Assembly: GCA_963702525.1 (NCBI GenBank)
Contig: CAVPCY010000017.1
Coordinates: 62,001 to 126,000, forward strand
Direction of reading: 5' to 3'
From: CAVPCY01 sp963702525
GTDB taxonomy: Bacteria; Actinomycetota; Coriobacteriia; Anaerosomatales; PHET01
DNA: 64,000 nt
A program made the position numbers and the translations under genes. This document shows positions 25,292 through 34,188 of the stretch, piece after piece (position 1 is the stretch's first letter; each line of letters begins with the position of its first letter). The notes under the pieces are model-generated. The model saw nothing but the letters and a program-made list of their open reading frames with translations. It ran no database searches and was not told the DNA's origin.

Positions 25292-26440
25292 TCAGCCGTC
25301 CTCACGCAGCATCTTGCTCGCGATGCAGACGTCCTCGAGCTGGCCTACCGCTTCGTCGGCCTCGCCGAGCAGATCGGCCTCGAGCGGCATGGGCTCGTCG
25401 GCGAAGTAGCGCTTGCGAAATGCGAGCGCCACGTTCACGAGCCCGATCAGCACCGGGACCTCGACCAGCGGCCCGATGACCGCCGCGAACGCCTGGCCGC
25501 TGTCGATGCCGAAGACGGCGATACACACCGCGATGGCGAGCTCGAAGTTGTTCGAAGCGGCGGTGAACGACAGCGTCGTGGTCTTCGCGTAGTTGAGCTT
25601 GATCGCCTTGGCGACGAAGAACGTCACGAAGAACATGATCAGGAAGTACAGGAGCATCGGAATCGCGACCCGCAGAACGTCGAGCGGCAGCTGCAAGATG
25701 AACTCGCCTTTGAGCGAGAACATCACGAAGATCGTGAAGAGCAGGGCGACAAGCGTGACGGGCCCGATCCTCGGCACGAACACCTCGTCGTACCAGCAGG
25801 CCCCTTTGACTCGGCGAAGGACCACTCGCGTGAGCAGCCCGGCGAAGAACGGAATGCCCAGGTAGATCGCGACGGTGGTGGCGATCTCGGACATCGAGAT
25901 CTCGACCACGGCGCCCTCGAGTCCGAGCGCGGCGGGCAGCACCGTGACGAAGACGTAGGCGTACGCGCTGAAGAACAGCACCTGCATGACGCTGTTGACC
26001 GCCACGAGTCCGGCCGCGAACTCGGTGTCGCCCTTGGCCAGCCCGTTCCAGACGATCACCATCGCGATGCACGGGGCGATGCCGATGATGATGAGCCCGG
26101 TCATGTACTCGGGGTAGTCGCTCATCAGGGTGACCGCGAGCGTGAACATGACCAGCGGCGCAACGATCCAGTTCATGATCATCGCGAGCGTCAGTGCCTT
26201 CTTGTCGCTCATCGCGTCGGGCAGCTCTTCGAACCGCACCTTGCAGAAGGCCGGATACATCATGAGGATCAGGCCGATTGCGATGGGGACGTTGGTGCTA
26301 CCTGCCGAGAACTGCTCGATGAAGGCGGGGATCGCCGGAATGAGCGCGCCGGCCAGCACGCCCACCGCCATCGCCGAGAAGATCCACAGCGTGAGGTAGC
26401 GGTCGAGGAAGCTCAGCTTCTTGGCGACTGACTCGGTCAT
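25292..26440 (-). CDS. arsB: ACR3-family arsenite efflux transporter
   Basis: 382 residues, ten membrane helices. The ACR3 signature is complete: PIAIGLILMMYPAFCKVRFEEL, GLIIIGIAPCIAMVIVWNGLAKGD with the essential Cys of helix 4, VNSVMQVLFFSAY, and SFTAASNNFELAIAVCIAVFG. It exports As(III) (and sometimes Sb(III)) using the proton gradient. An ArsR gene lies directly upstream on the same strand (72 bases), giving the usual arsR-acr3 operon. The last 35 residues are acidic and of uncertain role. Confidence 0.94.
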   Translation of the reverse strand: MTESVAKKLSFLDRYLTLWIFSAMAVGVLAGALIPAIPAFIEQFSAGSTNVPIAIGLILMMYPAFCKVRFEELPDAMSDKKALTLAMIMNWIVAPLVMFTLAVTLMSDYPEYMTGLIIIGIAPCIAMVIVWNGLAKGDTEFAAGLVAVNSVMQVLFFSAYAYVFVTVLPAALGLEGAVVEISMSEIATTVAIYLGIPFFAGLLTRVVLRRVKGACWYDEVFVPRIGPVTLVALLFTIFVMFSLKGEFILQLPLDVLRVAIPMLLYFLIMFFVTFFVAKAIKLNYAKTTTLSFTAASNNFELAIAVCIAVFGIDSGQAFAAVIGPLVEVPVLIGLVNVALAFRKRYFADEPMPLEADLLGEADEAVGQLEDVCIASKMLREDG

Positions 26441-26512
26441 CGAGTGGTCCTCTCGGTCACATCGGCGGAGTCGGCAAGCGCACTCAGCGTCTCGGCGAGC
26501 CCGTGCAGCGCG

Positions 26513-26810
26513 TCAGGGGAGCAGGCGGTAGTAGACCCACAAGCCGCGCTTCTCGGACGTGACGAGCCCTGCCTCGATGAGCGCCTTCATGTGGTGCGAC
26601 ACGGTGGGCGCCCCCAGACCCAGTCGTTCCGAGAGGACGCATGCGCACACCTCGTTCGGCGAGCAGCAGCGCTCGTCGGCGGTTCCCGCGCTGCTCGCGA
26701 GCAGCGACAGTATCTCCCGCCTAGGCCTGGAGGCGAGCGCCTTGAAGACACGATCGGCAGCGTCGTCAGCGAGACCGAGCGTTGGCAGCAGCGGACAGCG
26801 TGACTGGCAT
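26513..26810 (-). CDS. arsR: ArsR family regulator of the arsenite pump (frameshift near start)
   Basis: About 98 residues. The winged helix is intact: ADRVFKALASRPRREILSLL, SERLGLGAPTVSHHMKALIEAGLVTSEKRGLWVYYRLLP. The As(III) ligands are probably in RCCSPNEVCACVLS. The main frame has no good start; the ATG at 26810 with AGGGGG nine bases upstream reads MPVTLSAAANARSR and joins the main frame if one extra base near 26770 is removed. Upstream lies a palindrome like that of the ArsR at 17142. It likely represses itself and acr3. Confidence 0.83.
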
Positions 26811-26828
26811 CGATCTTCGGACCCCCTA

Positions 26829-26847
26829 GTTCGACCAACATCGAAAC
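26829..26847 (-). promoter_or_regulatory. Probable ArsR operator of the arsR-acr3 operon
   Basis: The plus strand reads GTTCGACCAACATCGAAAC, an inverted repeat TTCGA-n6-TCGAA with the same GTTCGA half as the operators at 17113 and 17503. It is about 20 bases before the arsR start. Confidence 0.6.
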
Positions 26848-27022
26848 AGTAGCGGAGGGCGGAGAGTGTCCGCAAGGTGCGGCTGTAAGAATCGTGCAAA
26901 CTCCGCGACGTGCGAACCGGCTCGCCGGTGCCGCTCACCGACTGGCGGAAGGAGCGGCGCCGTGCTTCGCAGAAGAGGGATAGCGGGCGGTTCGCTTTGC
27001 ATACCACGCGATCGGAGAATGG

Positions 27023-27420
27023 ATGCTGGGGTGGAGCCCCATCGATGTGTTGCCCGAGATCCTGATGGACGTTCCGGATCTCGTGTTCGCCTACACCTGC
27101 GACGGGCGCTATCTGTTCGTGAACGCCGCCGCCGCCGCGTTCCTCGGCGTGAGGGCGTTGGACATCATCGGCATGCACTGGCGGGAGCTTGGGTTTCCCT
27201 GCCGAGGTGATGCAGCCGCTCGTCGCCCACGTCGCGTCGGTCGCGGAGTCAGGCCGGCCGGACTACTACCGCGCGTTACGGATCGGCCGAGAGGGGGAAC
27301 CGTGTCTTCGACATGGCCCTCACACCGATGTGGTCTGACGAAGGCAACGTTCTCGCGGTGCTCGCGATCGCCCACGACATCACGGAGTTCTTCCCTGACC
27401 GGCTCGAGTCCATGTCCTAG
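27023..27420 (+). CDS. Single PAS-domain protein (two frameshifts)
   Basis: About 131 residues after correction: DVLPEILMDVPDLVFAYTCDGRYLFVNAAAAAFLGVRALDIIGMHW is a PAS start, then LGFPAEVMQPLVAHVASVAESGRPDYYRA, and the closing PAS strands FDMALTPMWSDEGNVLAVLAIAHDITE. No output domain follows. One extra base each near 27199 and 27298. Divergent from arsR. It may sense a small ligand or redox state for the adjacent regulator genes; this is inferred only from position. Confidence 0.72.
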
Positions 27421-27423
27421 GGG

Positions 27424-27817
27424 GTGGCCGGATTACCTGACACCGAGACGAGCGTCAGGGCCAAGGCGCTGCTAGTCGACCCTGAGACGATGGCGATCCG
27501 TTGGTCGAACGAATCCGTCGACTCCTCCTCGTTTGCCGGCGCCACAGTGCCACCGCAGCCCCTTGAACTCGCGCAGGCCGTCCCGATGTCTGACGCCCTT
27601 GGGCTGCCCGGATGTTGTCAGGGAGGTTGGGCGGAACGGAATCGCGCGGCACCTGAGTGCGAATCTCGTCACGACGGGCAAGGGCGCAGTTGCCTACGTG
27701 GTGTCGCTCTACCGGTTGCCTGACGGTGCGGTACTCGTTCTCACCGAGCACGCCTGGCACGTGGGGAAGGGCGCGAAGTCGCCGAGCGGAACGCACGGTT
27801 CGAAACGGCGCCGCTGA
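27424..27817 (+). CDS. Uncharacterised PAS-like small protein (frameshifted)
   Basis: About 130 residues after removing one extra base near 27610. It reads KALLVDPETMAIRWSNES..., then ALGLPDVVREVGRNGIARHLSANLVTTGKGAVAYVVSLYRLPDGAVLVLTEHAW and a basic tail. The layout (strand, WSNE turn, closing strands) resembles a PAS-type sensor, but no named family is recognised. GTG start at 27424, four bases after the PAS protein's stop, so the two are probably made together. Confidence 0.55.
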
Positions 27818-27824
27818 CTGTGGG

Positions 27825-28479
27825 TCACTCGACTTCCGCGCCCGGTTCGCGCTTGCAGCGGCACGCCAGCGACTTGATGTCGCAAGGCATGCGGATCTGG
27901 GTCACGTTGATTCCCTCGGGCACCTGCAGTTGGAGGATCGGCGTAAGCATCAGTACACCCTCGACTCCCGCCTTGGCACACAGGTCGAGCACGGCCTGAG
28001 CCCACTCGGGCGAACAGGCCACCAACGCGACGCGCACATCGAGCTGCTCCTCGATTTCGGGGATGGCGCTAACGTGCTGGACGGTGATCCCATCGATGAC
28101 CTCGCCGGCGTCCTCGGGATTCTGGGAGTAGAGCGCGACTGGGAGCGACGCCGAACTCTGCGGACGGGAACACCACATCGAGCGCTCGCAGCATCTCGGC
28201 AGAGCCCACACGCATCGTCGGATACTGCTCCTTGATGCCAAGGAACTCCTGGATCGCGACGAAGAGATCCGCCGCCTTGTACCCCGCGCCGGGGCGCCCT
28301 ATCGTGCCGATGAAGGAGATGTCGCGGCGGACCGTCTCCTCCTTCAGGTCCAACTCCTCGGCCAGCGTTCTTGACGTGATGGCTTCGCCTGCATTCGCCC
28401 TGAGCAGCTCGCCCAAGTAGCAGTGGTAGAGCGACAGACGGTATGCGGTCGCGTCAGGGACTGGTTGTGTGGGGGCCAC
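27825..28479 (-). CDS. Rex-like redox-sensing transcriptional regulator (frameshifted)
   Basis: About 217 residues. The N-terminal winged helix is Rex-like: ITSRTLAEELDLKEETVRRDISFIGTIGRPGAGYKAADL (Rex: VRRDLSYFG..GRRG.GY). A Rossmann-like domain follows with ALVACSPEWAQAVLDLCAKAGVEGVLMLTPILQLQVPEGINV, close to the Rex end. The NAD-binding glycine motif (GxGxxG) is degenerate here (RVGSAEMLRAL), and a Cys-rich tail (CDIKSLACRCK) is unusual. One extra base near 28147. It may sense something other than the NADH/NAD+ ratio, perhaps through its cysteines. Confidence 0.77.
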
Positions 28480-28581
28480 GGGTCTCGATTCAACGGGTCA
28501 GAGGATAGCGACGAGTATAGCGCGGTGCGCGCACACTGCGAGAGGGTGGCTGCGCTCTTCGCACCGAAGCGCCCTTGGGGG

Positions 28582-28985
28582 CTACTCCACGTCGACCGTC
28601 ACCTCGAAGGTGCCGGCCGGCGTTGCCGTGGGCTCGAACGAGCGCCAGTACTTCAGCTTGACGTACCCTCGCCCGGGGCGATGCCCCTGAACACCCAAAC
28701 CTCGGTGCCGCCTGCGCCCAGCGCGCTTGACTCCGCGGTGTACTCGGGCTCACCCACTTGTTCGAGTTGCGACGGCAGTTCGCCATCAACCGCCCAGACG
28801 TAGCCGGTAGTCGGGTTCGCATCGAGTGAGATGCTCAGCTCCTGGCCAGCCGAGAGCATCTGAGAGGCGCCGTCGTCCTCCTGCGTCAGTTCGACCGGCG
28901 AGGCAGACCGCTGGGCACAGCCTGACAGCAGCAGGGCGAGCGATACGAGGGCGACCAGCCGCCCCAACTGAACCAGCCGCTTCAT
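28582..28985 (-). CDS. Lipoprotein with chagasin (I42) peptidase inhibitor domain (frameshifted)
   Basis: About 134 residues. A lipoprotein signal peptide (LVALVSLALLLSGC) is followed by a chagasin-like domain: ELSISLDANPTTGYVWAVDG (NPTTGY loop), GAGGTEVWVFRGIAPGEG (GxGG loop), and YVKLKYWRSFEPTATPAGTFEVTVDV (the L..Y.RPWE-like loop). These three loops inhibit papain-type cysteine peptidases. The break near 28675 needs one missing base, the only deletion-type shift in the window. Probably anchored outside the cell. Confidence 0.82.
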
Positions 28986-29017
28986 AGTGGGCCTCCCCGG
29001 CACGAGTCGAGACGTGG

Positions 29018-29566
29018 TCACAGCCTGTCGTTCACGGTCTTGGCGGCGTCCATCAGCTGCTCGGCTGTTGCGGCCGGCTCCATCACCATGGTCGTCTGAT
29101 CGGGAACCCAGTACTTCGTGCTGATGATGTAGGTCCGACCGTCCTTCAAGAACGCCACTCCTGCGTCCGTGTCCTTCGAGTCCCACGCGAAAGCCTCGTC
29201 GCCCAACCCGTCGACCGTCGTCTCCTGTCCCTGCCCATACGCCGAGCGGGCCTCCTCGAACATCCCTTTGGCGCCCACTCGCAGCCAGAGCACCTCGGGA
29301 GCCTTCGCGGCGGTGTAGATGACCAAGTACTCCGAGGAACCTTGCCGGATGCCGAGGTCCGCCTCGGTGATGTCGGACTGCCCGGTGATCCGCTTGGCGT
29401 CCTCGGCCGTGAGCAACGCTTTGAAGTCTTGCGCCGAGGCCGTCTGTTTGGCAGTGCTCGAGCCGCTGCCTGCGCTGCGGCCGCCGGCCGAGTCGCCGCC
29501 TGCGTTCCCGCAGCCGGTGAGCGCTGCTGCGGCGAGCGCTGCCACTACTACGAGCGCATGCGGCAC
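29018..29566 (-). CDS. Lipoprotein of unknown function
   Basis: 182 residues. Lipobox AALTGCGN after a short hydrophobic run, then a Gly/Ser linker, then a domain with DFKALLTAEDAKRITGQSDIT...SEYLVIYTA...VDGLGDEAFAW. This arrangement resembles DUF3558-like extracytoplasmic proteins of actinobacteria, where GLGDEA(F/Y) is a recurrent motif. GTG start at 29566 with a poor ribosome site, so the start is uncertain. It precedes the chagasin-like lipoprotein gene by 32 bases. Confidence 0.7.
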   Translation of the reverse strand: MPHALVVVAALAAAALTGCGNAGGDSAGGRSAGSGSSTAKQTASAQDFKALLTAEDAKRITGQSDITEADLGIRQGSSEYLVIYTAAKAPEVLWLRVGAKGMFEEARSAYGQGQETTVDGLGDEAFAWDSKDTDAGVAFLKDGRTYIISTKYWVPDQTTMVMEPAATAEQLMDAAKTVNDRL

Positions 29567-29751
29567 GAGTGCATGGCCCTTGCATCGCGATCCCCCTCGC
29601 GAATGTGATGTCGCCCGGTAGGACGCGCCACTAGGTTCCTACCCTGGTCGCGCCGGACCCTCGCACAAGACCGCTGCCGTAGCGCGTCACCTCCGGGCTG
29701 GACATGCGCGCCCCTTGTCTACCACGATGGGTGCGACAGGAGGAGGCGGAC

Positions 29752-30573
29752 TTGATCGAGCCGGGGGTAGTCCTCAGGATCGCGCTCATCGCCGTGGCTG
29801 GCTGGGTGACGGCCGTGTGGGTCTGCGGAGCCATCTACGTGGCGGTCTCCTACGTCGAAGCCGCTCGCTTGCTTCCTGACCGCTCGATTTCGGATCTCCT
29901 GCGGGCGGTGCTACGCGAGTCGTGGCTCGTCCTGTGGACCCAGCCGCTCCTGATCTGGTTCCAGTTCTTCGGGCGTCGGCTTGGCTCGGGCGGCGGCGTC
30001 GTGCCCGTGGTGCTCGTCCACGGCTACTTCCAGAATCGCGTGGACTTCCTGTACCTGGCGCGCCGGCTGCGTGCCGCCGGCTCGGGCCCCCTCTACGCGT
30101 GCAACTTCTTCTGGCCGCAGTCGCTGGAACGCTCCTCTGTCAACGTCGCGGGCTTCGTTGCGCAGGTATGCGCCGAAACGGGTGCGACCGCCGTCGACTT
30201 GGTCACGCACTCCACCGGCGGGCTGTTCGCTCTCGACCTGATCGCCGAGCAGCCCCATGCGGTTCGACGTGCCGCGCTTATCGCGCTGCCTGCCCGCGGA
30301 GTCCCGTGGCGCGGGCCGGTACTCGGCAAGTCGGGTTCGCAGCTGCGTACCGGGTCGCTGTACCAGACCAAGCGTTCTACCAAAGTCACCGGAACGCCGG
30401 TGATCTCGATCTACTCGGCGCACGACAACATCGTTCATCCCGTGCAGACGTCGCGCCTCGAGGGGCCGTCGGCCACCAACGTCGAGATCTCGGGCCCGGG
30501 TCACCTCGCGGTTCTGTTCGACCGCCGAGTCGGCGACGCCGTGTGCGACTTCCTTCTCGGCCGGCGCCGATAG
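29752..30573 (+). CDS. Membrane-anchored alpha/beta-fold lipase/esterase
   Basis: 273 residues. An N-terminal membrane helix (IALIAVAGWVTAVWVCGAIYVAV) is followed by a lipase-type alpha/beta fold: VVLVHGYFQNRVDFLYLARRL (oxyanion HG), LVTHSTGGLFALD (Ser154 in HSTGG), SIYSAHDNIVHP (Asp) and GPGHLAVLF (His). This arrangement fits triacylglycerol lipases of the LipA/EstA type. The TTG at 29752 is chosen because AGGAGGAGG stands five bases upstream; earlier starts lack a site. Confidence 0.8.
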   Translation: MIEPGVVLRIALIAVAGWVTAVWVCGAIYVAVSYVEAARLLPDRSISDLLRAVLRESWLVLWTQPLLIWFQFFGRRLGSGGGVVPVVLVHGYFQNRVDFLYLARRLRAAGSGPLYACNFFWPQSLERSSVNVAGFVAQVCAETGATAVDLVTHSTGGLFALDLIAEQPHAVRRAALIALPARGVPWRGPVLGKSGSQLRTGSLYQTKRSTKVTGTPVISIYSAHDNIVHPVQTSRLEGPSATNVEISGPGHLAVLFDRRVGDAVCDFLLGRRR

Positions 30574-30582
30574 CATCGGCGC
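30564..30582. repeat. Perfect inverted repeat at the lipase stop codon
   Basis: GCGCCGAT-AGC-ATCGGCGC forms an 8-bp perfect stem spanning the TAG. No T-run follows, so it may be a Rho-dependent or mRNA-stabilising hairpin rather than a simple terminator. Confidence 0.5.
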
Positions 30583-30652
30583 GCTATCGCGGTGCCCAAG
30601 GCGGGCATGAACAGGCATGGCGAGTGTTCGCTCGTACTAGGAGGTACACGCG

Positions 30653-30898
30653 ATGGTCAGGTTCGTGAACGATGAGGCGCGCAGCCATCCGCTCGTGACG
30701 GAGCTGGGGGAGGGCACCTACTACTGGTGCCAGTGCGGCAAGACCCGCACCGTGCCGTACTGCGATGGATCCCACGTTGGGAGCGGCATCGAGCCGCTGG
30801 CATTCGAGATCGGCGAGCCGATCACCTCGGCGCTCTGTAACTGCGGGTTGACCAAGAGGCCGCCGTACTGCAGCGGCGCTCACGTCGAACTGGAGTAG
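30653..30898 (+). CDS. CDGSH iron-sulfur protein with two CDGSH units
   Basis: 81 residues. Two mitoNEET-type [2Fe-2S] motifs are visible: CQCGKTRTVPYCDGSH and CNCGLTKRPPYCSGAH, each with the 3Cys-1His ligand set. Small prokaryotic two-motif proteins of this kind (MitoNEET-like, Class II) bind two clusters and are thought to act in iron-sulfur or redox transfer. AGGAGG precedes the ATG. No operon partner is evident. Confidence 0.92.
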   Translation: MVRFVNDEARSHPLVTELGEGTYYWCQCGKTRTVPYCDGSHVGSGIEPLAFEIGEPITSALCNCGLTKRPPYCSGAHVELE

Positions 30899-30940
30899 GC
30901 GGTCGTCTGCTCCCTGCGTGAAGCGGGCCCTCTCGGGAGG

Positions 30941-31393
30941 CTACTTGCCCGTCGCCCTTACGTAGACGACGGGGTCGGCGTTGGCCACGTTGAGGTTCGG
31001 CGGCTTCGCCAGACCTCCCGGGGACGGTGACGTGAGGAGTCTGCCGTCCTCGATGTTGAAGTACAGCGTGGTGGGTTGATCGGCAGGCATGTCCCACTTG
31101 ATGCTGAGCGTGGGCTTCGCACCGCCGCTCGCGACTTCATACGACCCTGTCACGTGGTTCACCGCTCCGGGCAGGGTCGTGTCCAAGGTGACCGTGCCGT
31201 TCTCGGCGAAGGTCACCGTCTGGTTGTAGTTCGTGACGCCTTGGGCGGTGGTGTTGTAGCCCACGAGCCGAGTCTCCCACGTGCCGATGAGCTGAGACTC
31301 GAGGTTCGCTGCGCACCCACCGACTGCGATGAGTCCTGCCACCGCCAAGACCACCGCCACAGCCGCGGTGGGCCGACGCCGATAGACACGCAT
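30941..31393 (-). CDS. Lipoprotein with lipocalin-like/DUF5640-type domain
   Basis: 150 residues with a lipobox (VAGLIAVGGC) and a small beta domain: LIGTWETRLVGYN...VTFAENGTVTLDT...SIKWDMPADQPTTLYFNIEDGRLLTS. The GTW...F..dGt layout is common in small lipocalin-like bacterial lipoproteins. The ATG at 31393 (GGGGG nine bases upstream) is preferred over one at 31408. Function unknown. Confidence 0.72.
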   Translation of the reverse strand: MRVYRRRPTAAVAVVLAVAGLIAVGGCAANLESQLIGTWETRLVGYNTTAQGVTNYNQTVTFAENGTVTLDTTLPGAVNHVTGSYEVASGGAKPTLSIKWDMPADQPTTLYFNIEDGRLLTSPSPGGLAKPPNLNVANADPVVYVRATGK

Positions 31394-31603
31394 GTTCGTG
31401 GCCCCCATCTACGGACTGCCCTCCGGTCGCAATCATGGCACGGTTCTCGGTCATATACCCGAGCGTGCGGTCGCGGACTCGGCTCGGCGTCGGTGCTCGC
31501 CTAAACCGAGCAGGGCCCAACGCCGATGACACTGATGCGTGCTATCGTTTCTTGCGCTGCCAGCGCCATTCGAGGCGAAGCCGGCGCGAGTGAAGGAGCT
31601 CGG

Positions 31604-32818
31604 GTGCCCGTGCTTGCAAGACATGGTGCTCTCTGCTGGCTCGTAGCGGTTCTCGCTGCGGCGTCGTTGCTCGCCGCGCCGGCACCCGCGTTCGCCGCGC
31701 CGTTGACGCTTCAGCAGCGCCAGGCCCAGGAGAAGGCCATTCGGGAGGAACTCGAGCGCACGCGGGTCGAGCTGGCCGAGAAGGTCGCCGACTACGTCGA
31801 GGTCAGCCAGCAGCTCGAGCGAGTCCGTCAGCAGATCACGCAGGTTGAAGGGGATATCTTGTCCGCGGACTCTCGGCTGTCCAAAGCCGAAGCTGCCGTG
31901 AAGCGCCGGGCGATCCAGCTGTATCGGGGTGGCCGCGTGGGCATGTTCGAGGTGCTGTTCAGCTCAGAGTCGGTGGGCCAGCTGATGGATCGCGCGTACT
32001 ACCTCGTGCTGCTCGGCTCGCACGACTCGGAGCTCATCACCGAGACACGGTTGGCTCGCGCCGAGAGCCTGTATCTGCAGGAGAGCCTCGACCTGCGCGC
32101 CGAGCGCCTGCTTCGCATGCAGGAGAACGTTGACGAGCAGCGCATCGCGATCGAGAAGCGCGTCGACGTACTCGAGAAGAAGGCTCAGGGTATCGGGGCG
32201 GACGTCGCGCGGCTCGTCGCCGTCGAGCAGCAGGCGTCCGCTGCCTCCGGGGGCGAACCTACCGGTAGGTTCCAGACCGACACGGTCATCTCGGAAGCGA
32301 ACTTCCGCGACTCGCAGTCGATGACCGTCGACGAGATCCAGGCCTTCCTCGACCAGCAGCCGGGAACGCTCAAGTCCTACAGGGCACGCGACCACAACGG
32401 GAGAATGGCCTCGACGGCGCAGATGATTGCCGAGGCCGCACGGGCCTGGAGGGTCAACCCCAAGGTCATCCTGGTCAAGCTACAGAAGGAGCAATCGTTG
32501 CTGGCCGACTCCAGCCCCAAGCGCAGCCAGTACGACTGGGCCATGGGGGCAGGAGCGACCGACAGCGGCAAGATCTACAAGTACCAAGGCTTCGGACAGC
32601 AGATATGGTGGGGCGCGCAGAAGCTCAACAAGAACGCCGGCCCATGGCGTCCGGGAATCAGCATGAGAATCGACGGAAGCCGGATCCACCCAACAAACAG
32701 CGCGACGTATTCGCTTTACAAGTACACACCGCACTTCCGCGGGACGATGTCGTTCTGGATGCTGTACTGGCGCTACTTCGGCGACCCGCTGTCGGTGCCG
32801 GGGGCCATCCAGCCCTAG
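31604..32818 (+). CDS. Secreted coiled-coil (PcsB-like) protein with C-terminal lysozyme-like domain
   Basis: 404 residues. Signal peptide (WLVAVLAAASLLAAPAPAFA), then a long coiled coil (about residues 35-205; QQRQAQEKAIREELERTRVELAEKV) with the PcsB-type GRVGMFEVLFSSESVGQLMDRAYYLVLL segment. The C-terminal part (residues 235-400) has TVDEIQAFLDQQPGTL, QMIAEAARAWRVNPKVILVKLQKEQSL, and YDWAMGAGA, which resembles goose/soluble-lytic transglycosylase-like folds with a glutamate in QKEQSL. GTG at 31604 follows GAAGGAG. Likely acts on peptidoglycan during division or export. Confidence 0.78.
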   Translation: MPVLARHGALCWLVAVLAAASLLAAPAPAFAAPLTLQQRQAQEKAIREELERTRVELAEKVADYVEVSQQLERVRQQITQVEGDILSADSRLSKAEAAVKRRAIQLYRGGRVGMFEVLFSSESVGQLMDRAYYLVLLGSHDSELITETRLARAESLYLQESLDLRAERLLRMQENVDEQRIAIEKRVDVLEKKAQGIGADVARLVAVEQQASAASGGEPTGRFQTDTVISEANFRDSQSMTVDEIQAFLDQQPGTLKSYRARDHNGRMASTAQMIAEAARAWRVNPKVILVKLQKEQSLLADSSPKRSQYDWAMGAGATDSGKIYKYQGFGQQIWWGAQKLNKNAGPWRPGISMRIDGSRIHPTNSATYSLYKYTPHFRGTMSFWMLYWRYFGDPLSVPGAIQP

Positions 32819-32908
32819 CAGTGCAGGCGAGCCATGGCGAGACCCGGATGGCGCGTGCGGACCGCGCTCGGCGGGGTCTTCGGTGTTCTAGCCAAGCCGG
32901 TGTGCCTG

Positions 32909-33931
32909 TCAGCGAGCCCTCGGTGTGTACCATTCAGCCGTGGAGGTGGCCGCTCCGGATGCGGGAATGTAGACGCTCACGTACTTGACCTGTCCGATGC
33001 GGGACTTACCGATGTTCTCCGCCCAGCCGATCTTGCCGTAGGGATCCGTCCACCGCAGGATCGACTTCGTTCCTCCCGGCAGGTCCCAGATGAACTTGAC
33101 GGCAACGCCCTCCATCGGCCTGCCGGCAGCATCGACACAGAGTGCGGTCAGCCCGAGCACCTGGCCCTGCCTCGGATAATGGTTCGGGATCGAGACCGTC
33201 GTGCTCTGCGGGAGTTGTGCCACACCCTCACCCTTGGGAATCGAAACGATGATGTCGGCGAGATCGTTCGCGGATCTGCTCAGCACTTCTCGCGTGATCC
33301 GGTTCGGCGTGCCTTTGCGAACCTGCCGAGAAGCTCGGAACGACTTGAGCAGAGCGGGGAACCGGGCTCGCGCGTACTTCGCAGACGCCACCGTCTTCGC
33401 ACGGATGTCTGTGACCGGCTGGCGCGGGCGTGGCGTGATCCAATACGCCTTGTTGCCCAGCTTGTAGTGCCTGCGGCCGACAGCCTTCTCGTAGGGGAAA
33501 TGGAGCGTCTTTCGGTACTTCGTAGCCTTGTTCGTCGCGTGGAAGGGTTGGCTGCAGTCGGCGTAGTAGTGCGACAGCACGCCGAGGTGTTTGCTCGCTG
33601 TGGCGTAGTCGCCTGCGCGATACGCGACCACTGCCTTGTAGTAGAGCTCCGACACGGCGTAGGGCCCGCCGCGCGCCCCCCGCTCCTTGAAGGTGTGGTA
33701 GAAGGGGCTGGTGTTGTAGGTGTCGGGGTCATCGGTCGCGCGGTATGCGAGGGTTCGGTTGACCCAGGCGCCGTCTTCCCCGGCCAGTATCAGCGCGCGT
33801 CCCAGAATCCAGTCGTGGGTTCCGAATCCCTGTCCACCGTCACCGCCGTTTGTCCAGCCGAGTGCCTGCTGGGTACCGATGCTAAGCAGCAACGCTGCAA
33901 GCACGGTGATCAATGCGAGGCGACGAACCAT
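32909..33931 (-). CDS. Secreted zinc-dependent phospholipase C-like protein
   Basis: 340 residues. Signal peptide (ALITVLAALLLSIGTQQALGW; the mature protein would start at Trp, as in Clostridium and Bacillus PLC, whose N-terminal Trp binds zinc). Zinc-ligand candidates follow in family order: GTHDWIL, YHTFKERG, HLGVLSHYYADCSQPFHATN. The C-terminal third is a beta module (PRQGQVLGLTALCVDAAGRPMEGVAVKFIWDLPGG), perhaps an Ig-like fold. ATG at 33931 with AAGGGAG seven bases upstream. Substrate unknown. Confidence 0.77.
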   Translation of the reverse strand: MVRRLALITVLAALLLSIGTQQALGWTNGGDGGQGFGTHDWILGRALILAGEDGAWVNRTLAYRATDDPDTYNTSPFYHTFKERGARGGPYAVSELYYKAVVAYRAGDYATASKHLGVLSHYYADCSQPFHATNKATKYRKTLHFPYEKAVGRRHYKLGNKAYWITPRPRQPVTDIRAKTVASAKYARARFPALLKSFRASRQVRKGTPNRITREVLSRSANDLADIIVSIPKGEGVAQLPQSTTVSIPNHYPRQGQVLGLTALCVDAAGRPMEGVAVKFIWDLPGGTKSILRWTDPYGKIGWAENIGKSRIGQVKYVSVYIPASGAATSTAEWYTPRAR

Positions 33932-34188
33932 ATCGGTCACTCCCTTTGTGTGACACAACCGACGAGCGGGCGCACTGCTGCCCTGTCGTTTCTATCGGGA
34001 GGCTAGACGGGGTTGATGAGGCCGAACAGCAGCTCCCGTGACTGACGTCACACATCCGTAAACAAGGCTGCTGGCGTGCGACGGGCGCGTTCGTTGCCGA
34101 CGGTCGCGCCCCCGAAGAGCCGTGTGGTCCAGCCCGGGCGGGTGGGGGATAATGGAAGTCAGGCATCCGGACACAGAAGGGCGGGACC

